Made by a program: the position numbers and the translations under genes. Shown here piece by piece: positions 59,222 to 64,000 of a DNA stretch of 64,000 bases (position 1 is the stretch's first letter; the number at the start of each line of letters is the position of its first letter). Under the pieces are notes generated by a model, which saw only the letters and a program-made list of their open reading frames with translations, was not told the DNA's origin and did not search any database. This stretch comes from Jeotgalibacillus haloalkalitolerans (GTDB taxonomy: Bacteria; Bacillota; Bacilli; Bacillales; Jeotgalibacillaceae): positions 62,001 to 126,000 of the forward strand of contig NZ_JAXQNN010000003.1 in assembly GCF_034427455.1 (NCBI RefSeq), read 5' to 3'.

Positions 59222-60089
59222 AGTGCGACTGCTTTTTACTCAGTATGGTGATTGTCACTAAGATGAGCACCATGCCAAGTACTTGCAGCATATTTAAATA
59301 ATCTCCAAGCAGAAGTACGCCGAATAATGAAGCTGTTACCGGCTCTACCATTGCAACCATTGAAGCGGTAGTCGCTGTCGTATGGCGGATTCCAATGACA
59401 TACAGGAAAAATGAAACGCCTGCGCCGACAATGCCGAGTAGTAAAAACAAGGCGGCATCCTCTGAAGTCATTGCGCTTACAAGGTCCTGCTTATCACTAA
59501 TCGCAAAGAGTATCAGACAGAATACAAAGAAGGCAACTAATAGGGATGACTGCGGCCTTCCATAGGAGGAAGTGTTTTTAAAGCCGAAGATGAATAATGC
59601 ATAGGATAGGCCTGCTGCAAGTCCCGTAATTGCTCCAGTCACACTGACCGAAATAGAGGTGAAATCATAAGCGCCCGTCAGCAGAATGATCCCGACTAAT
59701 ACGCCAAAAATGCATCCCCATTTAAACCAGGTTGACCGTTCGATCCGAAACATAAAAGAGATTAACAGCACGAATACTGGTGCTGTATACATTAAAGTAG
59801 CCGCGATTGCGATACTTGAATGCTCAATACTCAGAAAATAAAAAGTGAAATTCCCGGCAATTCCAATACCGGCAAGTGTTGCCCATATGAATAAACGTTT
59901 ATTGAACGTCCTGTTTTTGCTGAGGCGGGAAAGAAACCATACAAGAAAGAAGACGAGTCCAACAACGCCTCTGTAAAAGGAGATAACCGTTGGATCCCAT
60001 CCCTTATTCATTAAAATGTCGGCAATCCCGCCGCTGACTCCCCAAAATACAGCAGCCATCATGACTAAGCCTATTCCCTTAAACTTCAT
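59220..60089 (-). CDS. EamA/DMT-family transporter (RhaT/RarD type)
   Basis: 289 residues with ten membrane helices in two EamA repeats, starting FWGVSGGIADILMNKGWDP and, in the second repeat, AALFLLLGIVGAGVSFFLYVIGI. This family exports metabolites such as amino acids or acts on nucleotide sugars; the substrate is unknown. ATG 60089 follows AGGAGG. It stands alone, with an empty 309-base region 60090-60398 upstream except for the hairpin at 60244. Confidence 0.88.
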   Translation of the reverse strand: MKFKGIGLVMMAAVFWGVSGGIADILMNKGWDPTVISFYRGVVGLVFFLVWFLSRLSKNRTFNKRLFIWATLAGIGIAGNFTFYFLSIEHSSIAIAATLMYTAPVFVLLISFMFRIERSTWFKWGCIFGVLVGIILLTGAYDFTSISVSVTGAITGLAAGLSYALFIFGFKNTSSYGRPQSSLLVAFFVFCLILFAISDKQDLVSAMTSEDAALFLLLGIVGAGVSFFLYVIGIRHTTATTASMVAMVEPVTASLFGVLLLGDYLNMLQVLGMVLILVTITILSKKQSH

Positions 60090-60243
60090 TGTTAGCCTCC
60101 TTTAAAACTGAAAAAATGTAAAACTGCCAGTGATTTGGGGGAATTTTTATAAACCATTTAATTGGTATTAGAGGTAATTCCTTCTAAAAACATTGCGTAA
60201 ACATAGAATATTGAATTAAAAACAGGATTATGATAATCAAACG

Positions 60244-60292
60244 AAAAAAGCCCATTCCCTCAGGCTTTCGCTTGAGAAAATGAGCTTTTTTA
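60244..60292 (-). terminator. Intrinsic terminator
   Basis: AAAAAAGCCCATT and AATGAGCTTTTTT form a stem, with inner CTCA/TGAG pairs around GGCTTTCGC. T-runs on both strands. It can end the minus-strand GNAT transcript that stops at 60399. Confidence 0.75.
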
Positions 60293-60398
60293 ACTAGATA
60301 AATAATATAGACTGCAACACCCAGACTAAATCATTATGAAATTAAAATCATGAAAGATACCATGAACATGAATAACGTGATGATCAAAAAATGTATGA

Positions 60399-60920
60399 TT
60401 AGAGTTTTTTCAGAAGATATAAGGTTAACTCATCGCTATTATTACAGTCAGCATATTGCGCAAGTGGTTTTCCTTTATACCAGACGCCAGAGCCGTCAGG
60501 TATATAACCGCGCTTAATATAAATCCTTTGAGCAGATCCATAACCGGAATGCAAACCGACTGCTAATGAAACAGATTCACTCTTTTCTTTAGCTAACTTT
60601 TCAGAGGTATCCATGATTTTATGGCCTATCCCATTCTTCTGAAATTTAATGAGTACATTTAAATCTGCTATTTCAGGAGTATTGGTTGTCTGGAATGGCC
60701 CGTAATGAGCTCCAGGTTTCAGCACTGCATACCCTGCAACCCTGTCATCATTTTCAGCAACAATCACTTCTATTTCTTTTTTTGATTGCTGCATATAGTA
60801 ATCTTTGTATAACTCCTGTGGTTTGTACCATCCCTGCTGTTCAAAGGCAAGCGGGAAATCTTCTATATCGCTTTCCTTCATAGAGCGGATCGTTAAATTG
60901 CCTTCTTTTAAATAAATCAT
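60399..60920 (-). CDS. GNAT-family N-acetyltransferase
   Basis: 173 residues. Central block EIADLNVLIKFQKNGIGHKIMDTSEKLA (about 80-107) is the CoA loop, with FQKNGIG for the usual R/QxxGxG/A. The end SAQRIYIKRGYIPDG supports the family. ATG 60920 is preferred because GGAG lies 7 bases before it. It is separated by 28 bases from the peptidase E gene upstream. Substrate unknown. Confidence 0.82.
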   Translation of the reverse strand: MIYLKEGNLTIRSMKESDIEDFPLAFEQQGWYKPQELYKDYYMQQSKKEIEVIVAENDDRVAGYAVLKPGAHYGPFQTTNTPEIADLNVLIKFQKNGIGHKIMDTSEKLAKEKSESVSLAVGLHSGYGSAQRIYIKRGYIPDGSGVWYKGKPLAQYADCNNSDELTLYLLKKL

Positions 60921-60948
60921 ACTATACTCCATTCTTAATCAGATGTTT

Positions 60949-61611
60949 TCATATAAATGAATCAGGTTGAACAACCGACTTTGTGCCATCTTTAAACATA
61001 TATGCAGGTAAAGTACCAATTACCTTAGCCTGGTGATCTTCAAGTAGAATTCCTGTTTCCTCAGGCAATGCAATGACGGGATTTGAAGAGGTCTGTATAT
61101 ATCTAAGAATCAGTTCTTCGTCCGTCTCCTTGTAATGACACCAGATAGCATAGGAATTCACTAATTCTAAACCGCTGCAATCCTGCAGGTGTACGTGATT
61201 AGGATCTGTGTGATCACAAGTTTTAATGTCCGTTCCCATTATAATTGCCCCGGCACTGCCACCATAAAGGATGCCATTATCCTGCACATAGTGATATATT
61301 ATTTGATCAAATCCGGAAGCCCTCATAGCATTGAGCAAACGATAGGTATTACCGCCACCAATGTATACGGCAGAAAAGGACGTTAAATCATCAATCCTTT
61401 TATTGTTTAAATCAGTCCACATCATGACAGTTATTCCAAAAGGATTAAAAACATCAATTATCCATTGATAACAATCATCAAATTGAGAAGAATCCATTGC
61501 GATCGGTATGTATAACAAGGGTTTTGTTTTATCGATTTTTTCAATAAAGATCGCATCAATCACTTTTGTCTGATCCTGATCCCCGCCACCGGATAAAAAA
61601 AGACTTCCCAA
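60949..61611 (-). CDS. Peptidase E (S51)-type aspartyl dipeptidase-like protein
   Basis: 220 residues from a TTG at 61611-61609, 8 bases after GAGGAGG. The nucleophile Ser sits in GGSAGAIIMG (about 117), with YIGGGNTYRLLNAM earlier and the His in DHTDPNHVHLQD downstream; these features match S51 serine peptidases of the cyanophycinase/PepE fold. It probably cleaves Asp-X dipeptides or a related amide. The gene upstream is a membrane protein (61625), which ends 13 bases before it. Confidence 0.85.
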   Translation of the reverse strand: MGSLFLSGGGDQDQTKVIDAIFIEKIDKTKPLLYIPIAMDSSQFDDCYQWIIDVFNPFGITVMMWTDLNNKRIDDLTSFSAVYIGGGNTYRLLNAMRASGFDQIIYHYVQDNGILYGGSAGAIIMGTDIKTCDHTDPNHVHLQDCSGLELVNSYAIWCHYKETDEELILRYIQTSSNPVIALPEETGILLEDHQAKVIGTLPAYMFKDGTKSVVQPDSFI

Positions 61612-61624
61612 GGTTTTGACCTCC

Positions 61625-62332
61625 TCACGCCTGCCTTGATTCCCGCTCAAGTTCAGCATCCGACTTATAATTCAATAGCTTCCCAATATGTACAAATCCA
61701 TAAATAAGGACAGCGGAAATCGTCCAGCTTAGCACCTGTCTGAGTACAAGTCCTTTATCAAAAGCTTCAACGCCATAATTCATGATCAGCCAGACTTTGA
61801 TGGAAGCCAGCAGAATACCCTGAAAAGCAAAGCCGAATGTAATGAGTTTAAAGATAAAAAGAACTTTTTTCTGATAGAATTCCTGTTTCAGAATCTCTCT
61901 GTCTCTACCCCTGAGTTCCATCACATCGACAGCAAACAGCAGATATAGCGGCCTATTGATTGCGATGCTGAAGAGTAGAAGGAGGGAGAGCGCATAACTG
62001 TAAAACACACTGTTCCAAAGCATTTGCATGGCTGACCCTGCAAGAACGTCTATCAGGGTTCCAATTGCCAGCGTGGCCATTAAATAAATGCCTAAAAAAT
62101 TCACTTTCTTTAGAATCACGAATCGGATAATACTATAGATGAATCCCGGTACTGTTGAGATGAGCATGGCATAGTAGTCGCCAATATACTCCCTCGTACC
62201 ATGCCAGATGACGAGCGGAAAGATGGCATAACAAATTAAATCCCATAATACGATATTATTTTTCAGTTTAAGTCCCTCCAGGTATATGTTTCTTTGGTAA
62301 ACTGCCTGCTGCTGAGTGGTTTTAGGTAACAC
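61625..62332 (-). CDS. VC0807-like multi-helix membrane protein
   Basis: Up to 235 residues with about six membrane helices (FPLVIWHGTREYIG, IYSIIRFVILKKVNFLGIYL, SYALSLLLLFSIAINRPLYLLFAVDV). It recalls the VC0807 family of unknown function. The start is uncertain: GTG 62332 has no ribosome binding site, while CTGGAGGG is followed by a CTG codon 21 codons later. It precedes the peptidase E gene and follows another membrane protein gene by 14 bases. Confidence 0.65.
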   Translation of the reverse strand: MLPKTTQQQAVYQRNIYLEGLKLKNNIVLWDLICYAIFPLVIWHGTREYIGDYYAMLISTVPGFIYSIIRFVILKKVNFLGIYLMATLAIGTLIDVLAGSAMQMLWNSVFYSYALSLLLLFSIAINRPLYLLFAVDVMELRGRDREILKQEFYQKKVLFIFKLITFGFAFQGILLASIKVWLIMNYGVEAFDKGLVLRQVLSWTISAVLIYGFVHIGKLLNYKSDAELERESRQA

Positions 62333-62346
62333 GTTTTACAGTTGTC

Positions 62347-62652
62347 TTAAGGAGCAGGATCCAATTGCAGAGTAAACAAGAGTATTAAAAACACAATCCA
62401 ATAGATCACAAAAGATAGTGAGAGCATAAAAGAAATCGCCGGAATGATATTTTTTTCCGTATTTTTTACAAGTCCGATGATTGATAAAATGAGGCCTGCC
62501 AGCGTTAGAAGATAAGTGAGAATATCCCCGGCTCCACTCCCGATATGTACGATTCGTGTTGGCGGAATAAAAACAATGAAAAAGCAGATGATCCCTATGG
62601 TGAGGGCAGAATAGCTAAGTTTAGTATGCTTCTTTTCATTTTTACTGCTCAA
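62347..62652 (-). CDS. Three-helix membrane protein, 101 aa
   Basis: Three hydrophobic helices at about 15-30, 44-62 and 72-94, after a Lys-rich cytoplasmic start (MSSKNEKKHTKLS). The start is a TTG at 62652-62650, about 9 bases after GAGAGG. No family is recognised. It probably shares a transcript with the gene at 61625. Confidence 0.6.
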   Translation of the reverse strand: MSSKNEKKHTKLSYSALTIGIICFFIVFIPPTRIVHIGSGAGDILTYLLTLAGLILSIIGLVKNTEKNIIPAISFMLSLSFVIYWIVFLILLFTLQLDPAP

Positions 62653-62815
62653 ATCAAAACAACCTCTCGAATTACAAGATATAAGGCAATTCTAACACAT
62701 TTTTCCACGATTGAAGGATGTGATTTGCATTCGTTTACCTGTTTAGAAACAGGGGTATTGAAAGAGGATTAACATCAGAGTGTCTATAAACCAGAGGAAG
62801 GCATGTGAGGGACAA

Positions 62816-63685
62816 GTGGATTTTAAAAAATATTTGGTTGAGGGAAATAAAAAAGTGCAATTGCAGGATTATGCGACGAAAGAGGATCATGGTTTTACTG
62901 AAGATGAACTTCGTGATGAGATCCTACCTGAAAGCATTGATAAATTGAAAGAGTTGCACTGGCGTTTGCATGCTGCAGAAAAGAGGGGCATTGTTGTTGT
63001 CCTGCAGGCGATGGATGCTGCCGGTAAAGATGAGGCAATCAGTTATATCTTTTCAAATCTGACAGCACAGGGGCTGAAGACAGCTTCATTCCAAAAGCCT
63101 TCTGAAACAGAACTCAAGCATGATTACCTCTGGCGGATTCGTGAAGGCCTTCCGGCGAGAGGTCAGGTTGGCATTCTGAACCGTTCCCATTACGAAGAAG
63201 TCATTGCGCCAAAAGTTCACAAGGATCAATTAAAGGATGAGATGTATCCTGAAGATATGGAAAAAGATGAAGTATGGCCAATGCGCTACCGTCAGATCAA
63301 AGACTTCGAGCAGCATCTTGATGAAAATGGCTTTGAAGTGATTAAATTCTTTTTCAATATGTCAAAAGAAGAACAGCGCGAGCGGCTGCTTGAGCGCCTT
63401 AAGAACCCGGAGAAAAACTGGGAGTTTTCCTTTAATGATATAAAAGAGCGCCGTCACTGGGATACGTATCAGGAAGCGTTTGAGGATATGCTTGAGCACA
63501 CGTCTACTGACTTTGCACCGTGGTATGTGCTCCCTGCTGATGATGAATTGTATTCCCGTTACGTTATTACAGAGGTCATGGTGGACTGCCTTAACAAAAT
63601 AGATCCGCAATTCCCGGAAATTTCAGATGAAGACCAGGAGAAATTGGATGAAGCCATTGAAGAACTTGAGAATGAAGAGAACTGA
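62816..63685 (+). CDS. Polyphosphate kinase 2 (PPK2) family protein
   Basis: 289 residues. Walker A-like motif is MDAAGKDEAI (about 66-75), Walker B-like NRSHYEEV (about 122-129), and the lid ends KNPEKNWEFSFNDIKERRHWD. PPK2 enzymes transfer phosphate between polyphosphate and nucleotides (GTP/ADP/AMP types); the class cannot be fixed from sequence alone. The start GTG 62816 follows GAGGG and gives the common N-terminus MDFKKYLV; GTG 62780 is an alternative. A terminator follows. Confidence 0.88.
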   Translation: MDFKKYLVEGNKKVQLQDYATKEDHGFTEDELRDEILPESIDKLKELHWRLHAAEKRGIVVVLQAMDAAGKDEAISYIFSNLTAQGLKTASFQKPSETELKHDYLWRIREGLPARGQVGILNRSHYEEVIAPKVHKDQLKDEMYPEDMEKDEVWPMRYRQIKDFEQHLDENGFEVIKFFFNMSKEEQRERLLERLKNPEKNWEFSFNDIKERRHWDTYQEAFEDMLEHTSTDFAPWYVLPADDELYSRYVITEVMVDCLNKIDPQFPEISDEDQEKLDEAIEELENEEN

Positions 63686-63694
63686 GACATTGAA

Positions 63695-63724
63695 AAAAAG
63701 ACTGCAAATTGCAGTCTTTTTTAT
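63695..63724 (+). terminator. Intrinsic terminator after the PPK2 gene
   Basis: AAAAAAGACTGC pairs with GCAGTCTTTTTT around the loop AAATT. It is symmetric and can serve both strands. Confidence 0.9.
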
Positions 63725-63738
63725 ATGAAAATACACGC

Positions 63739-64000
63739 TTAATGTGTTTCATTTACACGATTATTACGTTTAAATCCAATCAGTTTTTCAATCGAAAACC
63801 AGCCGATCATAATAACGAACACTGAAATAAAAATATTGCGCAAAGATCCGATCGTTACGTCAAAATTCTGCTTAGTGATTGAAAGGGTGGTATCAGCGTA
63901 TTTTGCAGTGTACTGGAAGAACAATGACTCCCCGCTGTACTGAATCACCGAAATGATCGTACCAACAACAATACCGCTTAAAAGAAGTATCCAGAATTTC
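63739..64000 (-). CDS. Two-helix membrane protein, cut by the right edge
   Basis: An open frame runs to the window edge on the minus strand; the visible part reads FWILLLSGIVVGTIISVIQY as a first helix and NIFISVFVIMIGWFSIEKLIGF as a second, with a soluble loop between (FQYTAKYADTTLSITKQNF). The true start is outside the window, so the short frame from GTG 63948 is not used. Layout suggests a small integral membrane protein of unknown role. Confidence 0.6.
   Translation of the reverse strand, partial: KFWILLLSGIVVGTIISVIQYSGESLFFQYTAKYADTTLSITKQNFDVTIGSLRNIFISVFVIMIGWFSIEKLIGFKRNNRVNETH

Overview
The window looks like a stretch of chromosome from a moderate-GC, spore-forming Firmicute of the Bacillaceae/Caryophanaceae type, possibly a marine bacillus such as Jeotgalibacillus. 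The evidence is strong AGGAGG-type ribosome binding sites, frequent TTG/GTG starts, U-tailed hairpin terminators between most convergent genes, a Spo0E-type phosphatase, a Bce-type antimicrobial peptide module, an Amj-type lipid II flippase, a LexA/DinR-type SOS box and CcpA cre-like sites. The genus is an inference. There is no prophage, CRISPR array, rRNA or tRNA gene that I can see.

Layout. 0-4 kb: two unrecognised genes, the second apparently damaged at its 5' end, then small unrecognised and membrane proteins. 4.2-6.3 kb: an Rrf2 regulator, a thioredoxin-reductase-like flavoprotein and a methyltransferase, with matching operator-like sites before and after. 6.5-11 kb (minus): a complete Bce-type response regulator, histidine kinase, ATPase and permease. 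11.1-12.0 kb: a FusB/FusC-type EF-G protection gene behind a 20-residue leader peptide and mutually exclusive RNA stems, the whole unit bracketed by a 13-bp direct repeat. 12.1-13.5 kb: a Spo0E-like phosphatase divergent from an XRE regulator with a MEDS-like sensor domain. 13.6-25.5 kb: many small housekeeping or detoxification enzymes (histidine phosphatases, SGNH and metallo-beta-lactamase hydrolases, NUDIX, GNAT, APH, VOC) and Amj.

25.6-34.6 kb holds two signalling-transport modules. The first is an MMPL exporter followed by its own OmpR-type regulator, kinase and a small membrane protein. The second is an OmpR-type regulator/kinase pair divergent from a two-gene ABC transporter. Tandem 11-bp direct repeats, the spacing expected for OmpR/PhoB-family sites, lie in front of both transporters. 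35-43.9 kb: a GIY-YIG/DUF4357 protein with a small partner, an ankyrin protein, further small enzymes, lipoproteins, and an ECF sigma factor with its DUF4179 anti-sigma-like partner. 43.9-46.9 kb: a subtilisin of the S41 type and an SOS-controlled UvrX-type Y-family polymerase.

47.2-50.3 kb (minus): an SsuABC/NrtABC-like importer that ends in a Sco-type copper/thiol protein only 2 bases after the binding protein. 50.7-57.1 kb: a complete alpha-galactoside uptake and cleavage operon (LacI regulator, binding protein, two permeases, GH36 alpha-galactosidase) with an operator array, a perfect cre site and an intra-operon terminator. 57-64 kb: an SDR with a cre-like site, DinB protein, rifampin ADP-ribosyltransferase, EamA transporter, GNAT, peptidase E, two membrane proteins, a PPK2 kinase and a membrane protein cut by the right edge.

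Stretches over 300 bases without a confident gene are 6145-6537, 12271-12704, 41863-42181, 45180-45596, 46875-47208, 50340-50813 and 60090-60398. Their contents (operators, repeats, promoters, terminators) are listed as features. Nothing else was recognised in them.
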